Position numbers and translations under genes: made by a program. Of a DNA stretch of 64,000 nucleotides, positions 1-9,473 are shown piece after piece (the stretch's first letter is position 1; the number at the start of each line of letters is the position of its first letter). The stretch comes from Candidatus Ornithobacterium hominis (GTDB lineage Bacteria; Bacteroidota; Bacteroidia; Flavobacteriales; Weeksellaceae): NCBI RefSeq assembly GCF_951229915.1, contig NZ_OX579588.1:1951001-2015000 (forward strand), given 5' to 3'. The notes beneath the pieces were generated by a model that did not search any database, had not been told where the DNA came from, and saw only the letters and a list, made by a program, of their open reading frames with translations.

Positions 1-18
1 CTCCAAATCCCTTTGATA

Positions 19-504
19 TTAAAGTTGATACGTCCAAAATTGATGAATTTTGTCAATATTTATTTTTACAAAATTTAAAATAAAGCTTTCATTCAAACTA
101 TTCTGCGGGATTATTCCTAGTTTAGAATTAACTGGAAAGAAGAAATAAAAAAATAAAGTCATGATGAAAAACACTTTGATGAAACCCAATCCCGCTCCGC
201 CTATTTTTTCTAAAATTCCCAGCCCAATACTCTTTATAATTCCATTTAATAATTTGGCAACAATACTCAGAGATAGAAATACTAAAACTCCTGTGAGTCC
301 GTAGCTTACAATACCGATCCAGGCTTCTGATACAACTTGATTTTCTAGCAAAAAGTTTTTTAAAATTTTCGCTATTGCCCCACCAAACATGAGCAAAATC
401 AGTACAGAAATCAAGCCCGCTAGCTGAGATGTTAAGCCTTTCCTAAAGCCATTGAACAAGCCTAGAAATAAAAAAATGCTTAAAATTAAATCTAATATGC
501 TCAA
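19..504 (-). CDS. cvpA: CvpA family inner-membrane protein
   Basis: 161-aa protein with four hydrophobic segments (about residues 4-18, 27-48, 62-84, 103-121) and the early FRKGL motif (residues 21-25) typical of the CvpA family, which is linked to colicin V export and envelope homeostasis in other bacteria; the exact role here is unknown. The frame begins at a TTG codon directly preceded by an in-frame TAA, so TTG at 504 is almost certainly the real start; the next Met is far inside a membrane segment. A TATCTTTG -7 element lies 14 bases upstream. Divergent from purA. Confidence 0.85.
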   Translation of the reverse strand: MSILDLILSIFLFLGLFNGFRKGLTSQLAGLISVLILLMFGGAIAKILKNFLLENQVVSEAWIGIVSYGLTGVLVFLSLSIVAKLLNGIIKSIGLGILEKIGGAGLGFIKVFFIMTLFFYFFFPVNSKLGIIPQNSLNESFILNFVKINIDKIHQFWTYQL

Positions 505-517
505 TTATTTTTTTGAA

Positions 518-525
518 CAAAGATA
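518..525 (-). promoter_or_regulatory. Bacteroidota-type -7 element of cvpA
   Basis: On the minus strand the octamer is TATCTTTG, matching TAnnTTTG, 14 bases before the TTG start. No clear -33 TTG is seen at the usual spacing. Confidence 0.5.
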
Positions 526-607
526 ATAAACTAACGTCTTTATTCCTGTGAATTGTTGAGCATTTCATATTTTTACAATTCAATACTTGATTTAAGATAA
601 ATAAAAT

Positions 608-1894
608 ATGGCAACATTTGTAGTGGTCGGTCTCCAATGGGGCGACGAAGGAAAAGGGAAAATCACTGATGTTTTATCTGCTAAATCCGATTACGTCGTA
701 CGTTTTCAGGGCGGAAACAATGCTGGGCACACAGTGTACGTGGGCGAAAATAAATTTGTTTTACATCTTCTACCGTCTGGTGTTTTACAATGCCCTGGGA
801 AGTGTATTATAGGCAATGGCGTAGTCGTAGACCCCAAAGCATTCATCCAAGAAATTTCTTCCATTGAGGAAAAAGGTCTTTCTACCAACCACGTATTCAT
901 CAGTCGCCGTGCACACATCATTATGCCTTACCACATTTTGTACGACACTTATCGTGAAGAGGCTGCCGGAAACCTTTCTATCGGGACGACGAAGAGAGGC
1001 ATTGGACCTTGCTACGAAGATAAGGTTGCTCGCACGGGCATTCGTGCCATAGACTTGCTTAACCCTGAAGTTTTAAAGCAAAAACTTCAGAAAAACGTTG
1101 AGATAAAGAATGCTATCTTCGAGAAACTCTACGGCAAAAATCCCATTGATTTCCAAAGCATTTATGATGAATATTTAGCTATTGGCGAGCAACTCAAAGA
1201 CCGCATCGTTGATACTGAATTGGAATTAAACCAAGCCATCGATAATGGGAAAAATGTATTATTTGAAGGTGCCCAAGCACTGATGCTCGACATCGATTTT
1301 GGGACTTATCCTTACGTTACCTCATCATCTCCGACGACGGGTGGAGTCTGTGTCGGCGCAGGTGTGCCTCCTACTAAATTGCAAAACCTCATCGGGGTAG
1401 CCAAAGCCTATTGCACACGAGTGGGGAACGGACCATTCGTCACAGAATTATTTGACGAAACTGGCAGGAAAATCAGAGAAGTGGGGCATGAATTTGGCGC
1501 TACCACTGGCCGGCCAAGACGTTGTGGCTGGCTAGATTTAGTTGCGCTTCGCCATGCTTGTATGATTAACGGAATCACTCATTTAGTTATCACAAAATTA
1601 GACGTTCTCAGCGGGTTGGGTAAAATTAAAGTTTGTACCGCCTACAAAACCGAAGACGGTGAAACCATCGACTATTTCACTTCTTCTACAACCAAACTTG
1701 CCTTGTACAAACCCGTTTATGAAGAATTAGATGGCTGGGAAGAAGATATTACCAAAATCAATAGTTTTGACGAATTACCAGAAAACGCCCAAAAATATAT
1801 TCAATTCATAGAGAAATATTTAGGCATCGAAGTTTATTTGGTTTCCGTCGGCCCAGACCGAAGTCAAAATATTATTCGTAAAGAACTTTTTTAA
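608..1894 (+). CDS. purA: Adenylosuccinate synthetase
   Basis: Cytosolic enzyme that joins IMP and aspartate, using GTP, to give adenylosuccinate, the first step of the AMP branch. 428 aa, normal for the family. The P-loop-like GDEGKGK is at residues 12-18, NNAGHT at about 37-42, the TTGRPRRCGW segment near residue 300 and VGPDR near the C-terminus. The next gene is purB, which performs the following step; about 120 bases separate them and contain two copies of the dispersed AAGGCTT palindrome. Frame intact, no anomalies. Confidence 0.98.
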   Translation: MATFVVVGLQWGDEGKGKITDVLSAKSDYVVRFQGGNNAGHTVYVGENKFVLHLLPSGVLQCPGKCIIGNGVVVDPKAFIQEISSIEEKGLSTNHVFISRRAHIIMPYHILYDTYREEAAGNLSIGTTKRGIGPCYEDKVARTGIRAIDLLNPEVLKQKLQKNVEIKNAIFEKLYGKNPIDFQSIYDEYLAIGEQLKDRIVDTELELNQAIDNGKNVLFEGAQALMLDIDFGTYPYVTSSSPTTGGVCVGAGVPPTKLQNLIGVAKAYCTRVGNGPFVTELFDETGRKIREVGHEFGATTGRPRRCGWLDLVALRHACMINGITHLVITKLDVLSGLGKIKVCTAYKTEDGETIDYFTSSTTKLALYKPVYEELDGWEEDITKINSFDELPENAQKYIQFIEKYLGIEVYLVSVGPDRSQNIIRKELF

Positions 1895-1902
1895 AGACTT
1901 TT

Positions 1903-1968
1903 TTTAAAGGCTTTATAAATAGAGAATAAATTATTTTTCTCCTAATTTTTTTAAGGCTTTTAAAATTT
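1903..1968. repeat. Two copies of dispersed AAGGCTT palindrome
   Basis: Cores at 1907-1913 and 1953-1959, each preceded by a T-run and followed by an A/T-rich arm. They fill most of the purA-purB gap; no classical GC-rich terminator is seen here. Confidence 0.75.
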
Positions 1969-2016
1969 TATATTCAAATTATTTCACTTAATTTTAAAAA
2001 GCAAATTTAGAAATCA

Positions 2017-3450
2017 ATGAATTCAAACGTATATCAAAATCCTTTAGAAACCAGGTACGCATCTTCTGAAATGCTCTATAATTTCTCTCCCGATAAAAAA
2101 TTTGGGAGCTGGAGGAAATTATGGATTGCTTTGGCTGAAATTCAAAAAGAACTGGGTTTAGACATCTCACAAGAGCAAATTGATGCACTAAAAGATAATG
2201 CAGAAAACATTGATTATGAGAAAGCTGCCGCTTACGAAAAAAAATTTCGCCACGATGTAATGGCTCACGTTCATACCTTTGGTGATTTAGCTCCTGCGGC
2301 TAAAGCCATCATCCATTTGGGGGCGACTTCAGCCTTTGTGGGGGATAATACAGATTTGATCCAGCTCCGTGATGGGATGCAAATAGTAAAGCAAAAATTA
2401 CTAAATGTAATGGCCAGTTTAGCCAAATTTGCCCGGGAATACAAAGATTTACCATGCTTGGGCTTTACGCATTATCAGCCAGCACAGCTCACCACCGTGG
2501 GCAAGCGTGCCACATTGTGGCTGCAAAGTGTTTTGCTTGATTTTGAAGAATTAGAATTCCGATTGAGCACGCTTCGCTTCCGTGGGGTGAAGGGAACTAC
2601 AGGAACAGCGGCTAGCTTCAAAGAGCTTTTTAACGGCGACTATGCCAAAGTGAAGGCTTTGGACCAAAAGTTATCTGAACGTTTTGCCTTTAGCAATGTT
2701 TTTGGCGTAACGGGGCAGACTTATGATAGAAAAATTGATGCAGAAATCATGGCCTTGCTTTCTAACATTGCACAATCGGCTCATAAATTCTCAAATGATA
2801 TTCGTTTGCTTCAAAATTTGAAAGAAATTGAAGAGCCTTTTGAGAAAAATCAAATCGGTTCCTCAGCAATGGCTTATAAACGAAATCCTATGCGTTGTGA
2901 ACGCATAGCCGCTTTGGCTAAATTTGTATTGACAGTGGCTCGCGGTTCTGATTTAGTAGCTTCCACACAATGGTTTGAGCGTACGTTAGACGATTCTGCT
3001 AATAAAAGATTGACGATACCGCAGGCGTTTTTGGCGGTGGATTCCATTTTGGGAATTTGGATGAATGTTCTTGACGGGCTGGTGGTTTATAAAAAAATGA
3101 TTGCTAAACACATCGAAGAAGAATTGCCCTTTATGGCAACGGAATATATGATTATGGAGGGCGTAAAAAACGGTGGCGACCGACAAGATTTGCACGAAAT
3201 CATCCGTAAACACTCGATGGAAGCAGCGAAACAAGTGAAATTAAATGGTGAGAAAAATGATTTGGTAGAAAGAATTGTGGCTGATGAAAACTTCCCGATT
3301 GATAAGGAAAAAATGTTGACTTTGCTCGACCCTAAAAATTTCATCGGTTTTGCCCCTGAACAGACAGAAGAATTTTTGGCTAATGAGATTCAACCGATTT
3401 TAGACCAATACCAGGATTTGCTGGGAATGGATTTTAAGCTAAAAGTTTAG
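2017..3450 (+). CDS. purB: Adenylosuccinate lyase
   Basis: Fumarase/aspartase superfamily lyase acting twice in purine synthesis: SAICAR to AICAR plus fumarate, and adenylosuccinate to AMP plus fumarate. 477 aa, all-helical. The superfamily signature loop appears as SSAMAYKRNP around residue 282-291, with Ala where Pro is more usual; the general His region TSAFVGDNTD is near residue 106. Follows purA on the same strand, so the two steps of AMP formation are neighbours. Ends in a strong hairpin terminator. Confidence 0.98.
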   Translation: MNSNVYQNPLETRYASSEMLYNFSPDKKFGSWRKLWIALAEIQKELGLDISQEQIDALKDNAENIDYEKAAAYEKKFRHDVMAHVHTFGDLAPAAKAIIHLGATSAFVGDNTDLIQLRDGMQIVKQKLLNVMASLAKFAREYKDLPCLGFTHYQPAQLTTVGKRATLWLQSVLLDFEELEFRLSTLRFRGVKGTTGTAASFKELFNGDYAKVKALDQKLSERFAFSNVFGVTGQTYDRKIDAEIMALLSNIAQSAHKFSNDIRLLQNLKEIEEPFEKNQIGSSAMAYKRNPMRCERIAALAKFVLTVARGSDLVASTQWFERTLDDSANKRLTIPQAFLAVDSILGIWMNVLDGLVVYKKMIAKHIEEELPFMATEYMIMEGVKNGGDRQDLHEIIRKHSMEAAKQVKLNGEKNDLVERIVADENFPIDKEKMLTLLDPKNFIGFAPEQTEEFLANEIQPILDQYQDLLGMDFKLKV

Positions 3451-3451
3451 A

Positions 3452-3476
3452 TTTTTTTTTTAAGGCTTAAAAAAAA
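3452..3476. repeat. Dispersed palindrome copy immediately after purB
   Basis: Near-perfect copy: ten T, core AAGGCTT at 3462-3468, eight A. It begins within two bases of the purB stop codon and directly precedes the hairpin terminator. Confidence 0.85.
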
Positions 3477-3481
3477 TCACA

Positions 3482-3518
3482 AAAGTCGTCTTTATTTTTT
3501 TCAGACGACTTTATTTTT
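3482..3518 (+). terminator. Intrinsic terminator of purB
   Basis: Arms AAAGTCGTCT (3482-3491) and AGACGACTTT (3503-3512) form a 10-bp stem with a T-rich loop, followed by a T-rich tail. Confidence 0.85.
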
Positions 3519-3614
3519 TAGGTCAATACATTACATTACCTTGTAATGATTATAGACAATATTCATAATGTGTTTTAAGGAACTTTTTTCTACTTTTTTC
3601 AAAATATAAAAATT

Positions 3615-3622
3615 TATATTTG
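3615..3622 (+). promoter_or_regulatory. -7 element of the 3657 lipoprotein gene
   Basis: TATATTTG, a perfect TAnnTTTG match, 34 bases before the ATG in an otherwise AT-rich gap. Confidence 0.6.
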
Positions 3623-3656
3623 CACGTTTAAATTTTCAATACTAAAAAAAACAAAA

Positions 3657-4925
3657 ATGATTAAAAAAAATTGGTGTTTATGGGCTTTTTCTACTTTGCT
3701 GTTTGTTGGGTGTTCAGATGATGATAAAATTCACCCCAAAGTAAATGTTACAGAAAAGCACTTGACCCTGGATTTTAATGCATCTACAGCCTTTGAATCT
3801 GAGGATAAACTCAATAGAAAATGGTATGTCGGGGATTCTTTTGTGGCTGAATCGGCTCAATATATATTCAAAGGAGAAAAAGCTGGAAATTATGTGATTT
3901 CGTCGGTAAGAAAAACCAATCATGTAACGGACAGTTTGGTATACCATGTTCGTGTTTATGGTAAATTTGCTGAGGGTGTTTTGTTAATTAATAGTTCCTC
4001 TAAAGATAATTCAAACGGAGAAATTTTCTTTATCAATCAAAATGATGAAATTTCTTTGGTTGAAGATTTTAAAGCGACGTCAGAGGGTTGGGTTAGTGCT
4101 AATTCTGCAAAGAAAGATGTGTATTTGGTCTCTCAAAAATCCCCCAATTACATCACAGTTTTAGACAGAGAAACCTTGAATGTAAAGCGTTTAACTACAA
4201 CTTCTACTGCTAAAAATCCGTCTTATTTAAATTTTTATAATGAGCAAGGGGTTGTGGCTAATGGAAGCAGAAAAGATAGAAGTTTCTATTTCTGGAATCC
4301 TACTCAAAATGAAATTACATCGGCTGGATTAGAGGATTTAACTGATGTTCCTGCAATACAATCAGCTTCTTTGCAGGTAGGTGAATCCCTATTGCTGGTG
4401 AGCGGAAATCATGTGTACCAATATAAAAATAATAAAGCCACATTGTTTTACTCTGCAAAAGCTTATGTGAGTGGTGTTTTGCCTGATACAAAGGGGGGAT
4501 TTTATATTGCTACTCAAAAGAAAGATGAGGAAAATGCTCAATTCATTCATTATGATGCTCAATTTAAAAAAATTGAAACGATTACATTGCCAGATAGTTA
4601 TAAATTACAAAGAAATGGAAATATACAAGCCGTGAAAGGAAATTTCTACTGGCAAGAAACCTCTTCTGGTGAATTAATGAAATATGATACAGAAAAAAAT
4701 CAATTCATATCTTTAGATAACGGATATACTTATGGGCTTCAGCTCACAACGGTAGTAAAAGAAAATCCATTTACAGGAGAAATCTTTATTGCAGGATTCA
4801 GTGATTTTATAACTTCTAAAGGTATTGTAGTAAAATTAAATACCAACGGCGAATTGTTGAAAATATATAAAGATGTGGGCTATGCTCCAGTTGACTTTAT
4901 TTTTAATGATAAAAGCTTGTTATAA
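3657..4925 (+). CDS. Secreted lipoprotein, possible beta-propeller
   Basis: 422 aa with a lipoprotein signal: charged start MIKKN, hydrophobic stretch, then a lipobox ending in Cys19 followed by SDDD, a pattern that in Bacteroidota often goes with surface export. The rest holds repeated strand-rich units with alternating aromatic/glycine turns (YQYKNN, VLPDTKGGFYIATQ, GEIFIAGFSDF), which suggests a propeller like DUF5074-type cell-surface proteins; that assignment is inference. It has its own promoter and lies 20 bases before an NhaC-type antiporter, so they may be co-transcribed. No catalytic motif recognised. A run of six G occurs near 4493. Confidence 0.7.
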   Translation: MIKKNWCLWAFSTLLFVGCSDDDKIHPKVNVTEKHLTLDFNASTAFESEDKLNRKWYVGDSFVAESAQYIFKGEKAGNYVISSVRKTNHVTDSLVYHVRVYGKFAEGVLLINSSSKDNSNGEIFFINQNDEISLVEDFKATSEGWVSANSAKKDVYLVSQKSPNYITVLDRETLNVKRLTTTSTAKNPSYLNFYNEQGVVANGSRKDRSFYFWNPTQNEITSAGLEDLTDVPAIQSASLQVGESLLLVSGNHVYQYKNNKATLFYSAKAYVSGVLPDTKGGFYIATQKKDEENAQFIHYDAQFKKIETITLPDSYKLQRNGNIQAVKGNFYWQETSSGELMKYDTEKNQFISLDNGYTYGLQLTTVVKENPFTGEIFIAGFSDFITSKGIVVKLNTNGELLKIYKDVGYAPVDFIFNDKSLL

Positions 4926-4945
4926 TAAGCAATATATTCCCCTCT

Positions 4946-6310
4946 ATGAAAGAAAGTGGCAGTATCATCTCCATCATTCCGTTACTTATTTTTGTTTTCA
5001 CATTTTTAGGATTCGGGATTTACTACAATGACTTTTATGCGCTTCCTTCTCCTTTGGCTGCGATAGCGGGCATTGTTGTCGCCTTTTTGATTTTTAAAAA
5101 AGACTTCAAATCCAATTTAGCTGATTTTCTAAAAGGCTGCGGTAACGATAAGATACTCATGATGTGTTTTATTTACCTCTTGGCAGGAGCCTTTGCCATG
5201 GCATCAAAAGCGACGGGCAGCATTGATGCCATTGTGGGGCTAAGCTTAACTTATATTCCATCAGGTTTTTTCCCTGTCGGTATTTTTATTGTAGCATCGT
5301 TCATATCTTTCTCTGCAGGCACCTCAGTCGGAGCGATTGTCACCTTAGCTCCACTAGTTTTGGGATTATCTGTACAAGGAGCAATGCCGCTGGGGCTGAC
5401 GGGCGGAAGTTTGCTCACCGGAGCTATGTTTGGCGACAATCTTTCTTTGATTTCTGATACAACAATCGCCTCTACACAGAGCGTCGGTTGCTCGATGAAA
5501 GATAAATTTAAAGCCAATAGCTATATCGCCATTCCAGCCGCTTTTTTGAGCATTATTTTATTAAGCTTCTTAGGATTTCAGTCTGAAGTAAGCGAAATCA
5601 CGCTCAAAGAAATCCCTCAAAATCAAAGCATTTTAGTCATTCTTCCTTATTTTATAGTTGTACTTTTAGCAATCCTAGGCATTCACGTTTTCATCTCTCT
5701 TTTCATCGGGCTACTCAGTACTATTTTAATTGGCTTTTGGAACGAAAGCTTCACAATACTGAGCGCTGCAAAAATTACCTACGAGGGCTTCACTGGAATG
5801 CAAGAAATTTTCCTACTCTCACTATTCACTGGCGGACTAGCCTATATGACCGAAAAAGCGGGAGGCATTCAGTTTATAATACGGCAGGTCAATCGCCTAA
5901 TCCATTCACCCAAGACAGCAATTTTGGGTATTGGTAGTCTAGTCAGCATTGTGAATTTTTGTGTAGCAAACAATACAATTGCTATTTTAATCTCAGGAAA
6001 TATCGCTAAAAAAATCACACAAGAAAACCAAATAAAACCCGAATACACCGCTTCTATATTAGACATTTTTGCTTGCTATGTTCAAGGTTTGATTCCTTAT
6101 GGAGCACAAATTTTAATATTAATTTCGCTCAGCCAAGAAAGTTTAAATTACATTGATTTGATGGCAAATGCCTATTATTTACATATTCTTTTGGTCTTTA
6201 GTTTAATTTATTTTTTAATAATTCAAAAATCAAAAAATTTACAAGGCTTAGAAAATTTCGACAAAAAAGTCTCTCAAAAATATTCTTCTAAAAATTTAAC
6301 CCAACTCTAA
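4946..6310 (+). CDS. NhaC-family Na+/H+ antiporter-like membrane protein
   Basis: 454-aa polytopic inner-membrane protein with about 11-12 hydrophobic segments. The stretch FSAGTSVGAIVTLAPL (about residues 118-133) and the GDNLSLISDTTIAST segment (about residues 165-180) are typical of the NhaC branch of the ion-transporter superfamily, which exchanges Na+ for H+ and sometimes organic acids. Ion specificity cannot be told from sequence. Starts 20 bases after the lipoprotein gene. The C-terminus carries one in-gene copy of the dispersed palindrome (core 6243-6249). Confidence 0.85.
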   Translation: MKESGSIISIIPLLIFVFTFLGFGIYYNDFYALPSPLAAIAGIVVAFLIFKKDFKSNLADFLKGCGNDKILMMCFIYLLAGAFAMASKATGSIDAIVGLSLTYIPSGFFPVGIFIVASFISFSAGTSVGAIVTLAPLVLGLSVQGAMPLGLTGGSLLTGAMFGDNLSLISDTTIASTQSVGCSMKDKFKANSYIAIPAAFLSIILLSFLGFQSEVSEITLKEIPQNQSILVILPYFIVVLLAILGIHVFISLFIGLLSTILIGFWNESFTILSAAKITYEGFTGMQEIFLLSLFTGGLAYMTEKAGGIQFIIRQVNRLIHSPKTAILGIGSLVSIVNFCVANNTIAILISGNIAKKITQENQIKPEYTASILDIFACYVQGLIPYGAQILILISLSQESLNYIDLMANAYYLHILLVFSLIYFLIIQKSKNLQGLENFDKKVSQKYSSKNLTQL

Positions 6311-6354
6311 AACAAACTGGCTTTGTTTTTGCGGCATTTCACAAAATTATATCT

Positions 6355-8127
6355 ATGACTACACCAGAAAAAATAACTGCACTCCGTGAAAAAATGAAAA
6401 CACAAGGCATTGATGCTTTTATCATCTTTAGTGCAGACCCACATATGAGCGAATATCTACCCTCGCATTGGCAAGAACGCAGCTGGCTTTCTGGGTTCAC
6501 AGGGTCGGCTGGTTTTGTGATTGTTACCACAAACAAAGCTGGACTTTGGACTGACTCTCGCTACTTTGTTCAGGCACCTAAAGAATTAGCTAATTCGGGT
6601 ATTGAGCTTTATAAACAAGGGGTCGAGGGCTTCCCCGATGAGATTGAATTCTTGAAAAATGAAGTTCCCCAAGGTGGAAAAGTAGGCGTCAATTCGCTCA
6701 CTACTTCACATGCGAATTGGGAAAAAATTAAAAATCAACTGAGTTCAAAAAACATCGTTTTAGTCGATGCACCTTTACTTGATGAAATTTGGACCAATCG
6801 CCCTCAGGCCGATAGCGATCCCGTTTTTGTTCACCCGTTGGAATACGCTGGGAAAAGCATCGGAGATAAACTCTCTGCCATCCGTAGCGAAATGCAAAAA
6901 TCTGAAGCAACAACACACATCATTACCGCTTTGGACGATGTCGCTTGGACATTGAATTTACGGGGCAACGACGTCGTCTTTAATCCCGTTTTTTTAGGCT
7001 ATATTTTGCTAAATAAGCAAAAGGCAAAACTCTTCATTGACAAAGAAAAAATCACACCCGAAGTTGAAAGTCATTTAAAGGATGCAGACGTAAGCGTAGA
7101 AAATTATTCTGATTTCTTTAAAGCCTTAAAAAATTTAAAGAACGAGAAAATCCTGCTTTCTGAGCAAAGCAATCAAGCAATTTTTGAAGCCATTCAACCT
7201 AACAATGAATGCATTATAAAACCAGCCCCAGGGAATTTACTAAAAGCCATCAAAAATGAAAAAGAGTTAGAAGGCTTCCGAAAAGTAATGGTGCGTGATG
7301 GCGTTGCTTTAGTTAAATTTTTCTACTGGCTCAAAAATTCTGCTTCCGAAGAAAATTTAACCGAGTACAGCCTTGGCAAAAAACTGCGTGAGTTTCGTGC
7401 TACTGGCAAAAACTTCAAGGGGGAGAGTTTTGGTAGCATCATCGGCTATCGTGGCAATGGTGCAATTGTTCATTATTCTGCCAAAAAAGAAGAGAGCGCT
7501 ACAATAAAAGCCGAAGGCTCTATTTTAGTAGATTCAGGTGGACAGTACACTGAGGGAACTACCGACATTACACGGACTTTTGCCTTGGGCGAGGTTTCAC
7601 AAGCGTTTAAAGATGATTACACATTGGTACTCAAGGGAATGATTCAGCTTTCTTTAGCTCAATTCCCAAAAGGAACAAGAGGAACGCACTTAGATACTTT
7701 GGCTCGGCTGCCACTTTGGCAACAAGGCAAAGATTACGGGCACGGAACGGGGCATGGCGTGGGAAGCTTCATGAATGTGCATGAAGGGCCACAAAACATC
7801 AGAAAAGACCTCAATGATGTCGCTTTGCAGCCTGGGATGGTGCTCAGCAACGAACCAGGTCTTTACATCGAAGACCACTACGGCATTCGTATTGAAAATT
7901 TGATTGCAGTAAAAGAAAAGGAACCCACTTCTTTTGGTACTTTTTATGCCTTTGAAACTTTAACGCTTTTCCCCATTTTCTTAGAGCATCAAGCCAATCT
8001 TGAATTATTGAATGACACCGAAAAACAGTGGCTGAATAATTATCATCAGCAAGTGCAGGAAGCGCTAGCTCCACATCTAGACGGCGAAGAAAAAGAGTGG
8101 CTTTTACACATTACCCAACCTATCTAA
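6355..8127 (+). CDS. Aminopeptidase P family protein (M24, Xaa-Pro aminopeptidase)
   Basis: 590-aa cytosolic metallopeptidase that removes an N-terminal residue before proline. Two creatinase-like N-terminal domains (about residues 1-310) precede the pita-bread catalytic domain. Metal ligands are visible: two Asp in VDSGGQYTEGTTDITR (about 390-406), His in GHGTGHGVG (about 460-468), and two Glu in NEPGLYIE and GIRIENL (about 498-513). Length fits the long eukaryote-like form common in Bacteroidota. One copy of the dispersed palindrome (core 7121-7127) encodes FKALKNL in the N-terminal half. Ends in a good terminator. Confidence 0.95.
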   Translation: MTTPEKITALREKMKTQGIDAFIIFSADPHMSEYLPSHWQERSWLSGFTGSAGFVIVTTNKAGLWTDSRYFVQAPKELANSGIELYKQGVEGFPDEIEFLKNEVPQGGKVGVNSLTTSHANWEKIKNQLSSKNIVLVDAPLLDEIWTNRPQADSDPVFVHPLEYAGKSIGDKLSAIRSEMQKSEATTHIITALDDVAWTLNLRGNDVVFNPVFLGYILLNKQKAKLFIDKEKITPEVESHLKDADVSVENYSDFFKALKNLKNEKILLSEQSNQAIFEAIQPNNECIIKPAPGNLLKAIKNEKELEGFRKVMVRDGVALVKFFYWLKNSASEENLTEYSLGKKLREFRATGKNFKGESFGSIIGYRGNGAIVHYSAKKEESATIKAEGSILVDSGGQYTEGTTDITRTFALGEVSQAFKDDYTLVLKGMIQLSLAQFPKGTRGTHLDTLARLPLWQQGKDYGHGTGHGVGSFMNVHEGPQNIRKDLNDVALQPGMVLSNEPGLYIEDHYGIRIENLIAVKEKEPTSFGTFYAFETLTLFPIFLEHQANLELLNDTEKQWLNNYHQQVQEALAPHLDGEEKEWLLHITQPI

Positions 8128-8152
8128 ACTTTCTATTAATAAGTTTTGAGAT

Positions 8153-8188
8153 AAATGCCTTCCGTCAAAAAGAAGGCATTTTTTTTGA
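8153..8188 (+). terminator. Intrinsic terminator after the M24 peptidase
   Basis: Arms AAATGCCTTC (8153-8162) and GAAGGCATTT (8172-8181), 9-nt loop, then a run of T. Confidence 0.9.
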
Positions 8189-8258
8189 ATACAACACTTG
8201 TTTAAATTTTATCGGTTAAAAATTTCTAAAGCTTTAAAAAATATTTTAATTTACTTGA

Positions 8259-9470
8259 ATGAAAATTATTCATACTGCCGACTGGCATATTGGCAAACGT
8301 CTTCACAATTTTGAGCTTGATGAAGACTTTCAACTTTTCATTAACTGGCTCACTCAAATAATTCAGCAAGAGCAAGTTGAGCTTATTTTAATTGCTGGTG
8401 ATGTTTTTGATTTCTCTAATCCTTCTTCACATTCCCGTCAGCTGTTTTACAATACAATGATTCGCTTGCAGCAGTTGAATTGCAAAATCATTATCACAGG
8501 AGGCAACCACGATTCTCCAGCAATGCTCAACGCCCCGAGAGAGATTTTAAATACAATCAACATCAGCGTTTTGGGCGGAATGCCCAACGATGAAGCGGAG
8601 GCCATTTTACCCATTCAGAATCAGCAAAATAAAATAGAACTCGTGGTGCATGCAATTCCCTTTCTGCGTGAGGTTGATTTGCGTAAAGCAACCGATGGCA
8701 TTTCCTACGAAGACCGAATAAAAGTGATGCAAAACGGCATTGAAAATATCTATAAAAAAAGCATCGATTTAGGAAAAAGAAACTATCCGCATCTCCCACA
8801 CATCGCCATGGGGCATCTATTCACGGCAGGCGTTTCACCCTCAGAGAGTGAAAGGGAAATTCAGATTGGCAATCAAGCTAAATTTGAAGCACAACGCCTG
8901 GGCAATGGATTCGATTATATTGCATTGGGGCACATCCACAAGCCACAGAAAGTCAATGCCGCAGTTCCTGCTTATTATTCAGGTTCGCCTTTACCGCTTT
9001 CTTTCAGCGAACGAACAGATGAAAAAAGAATTTTATTGCTCGATACGGCTAAAGGTTTTGAGCCAAAAAGCATCCCAGTTCCAAACTTCAGAAAATTAAT
9101 AAGGCTGAACGGATGCTTGAATGAAATTCAGGAAAAATTAAAAAATCTTGAAGTAGACAGTACATTACCCAGCTTGCTAGAAGTTATTTTAGAAGAAAAA
9201 GATTATGATACTGCAACAGAGGACACATTTTTACAAATTATCAATACCTTTAAGCACCCTCATGCTAAAATCGTCAAAAGCCGAATGATTTTTGAGAATC
9301 GAGTTTTGGGAGCACATGAATTGTTCGCCCAACACGAGCACCTCAATGATTTAAAACCAGTAGAAATTTTAGATAAAATGATAGCAAGCCAAAAAGAATT
9401 AAAAGAAGAGGATAAAAATCATTTGCGCCAAGTTTTTCATCAATTATTGGAAGAAATTCAAAGCGAATAA
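8259..9470 (+). CDS. sbcD: SbcD nuclease subunit (Mre11-type)
   Basis: 403-aa manganese-dependent phosphoesterase, the nuclease half of the SbcCD complex that opens hairpins and cuts DNA at palindromes and blocked ends. Metallophosphatase motifs are in order: DWHIG (8-12), GDVFD (about 48-52), GGNHDS (about 82-87), MGHLFTAG and GHIHKPQ (about 228-234). Three bases separate its stop codon from sbcC, so the two are one operon. No promoter of the TAnnTTTG type is obvious in the upstream gap, which holds a degenerate AAGCTT version of the dispersed repeat. Confidence 0.97.
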   Translation: MKIIHTADWHIGKRLHNFELDEDFQLFINWLTQIIQQEQVELILIAGDVFDFSNPSSHSRQLFYNTMIRLQQLNCKIIITGGNHDSPAMLNAPREILNTINISVLGGMPNDEAEAILPIQNQQNKIELVVHAIPFLREVDLRKATDGISYEDRIKVMQNGIENIYKKSIDLGKRNYPHLPHIAMGHLFTAGVSPSESEREIQIGNQAKFEAQRLGNGFDYIALGHIHKPQKVNAAVPAYYSGSPLPLSFSERTDEKRILLLDTAKGFEPKSIPVPNFRKLIRLNGCLNEIQEKLKNLEVDSTLPSLLEVILEEKDYDTATEDTFLQIINTFKHPHAKIVKSRMIFENRVLGAHELFAQHEHLNDLKPVEILDKMIASQKELKEEDKNHLRQVFHQLLEEIQSE

Positions 9471-9473
9471 GTC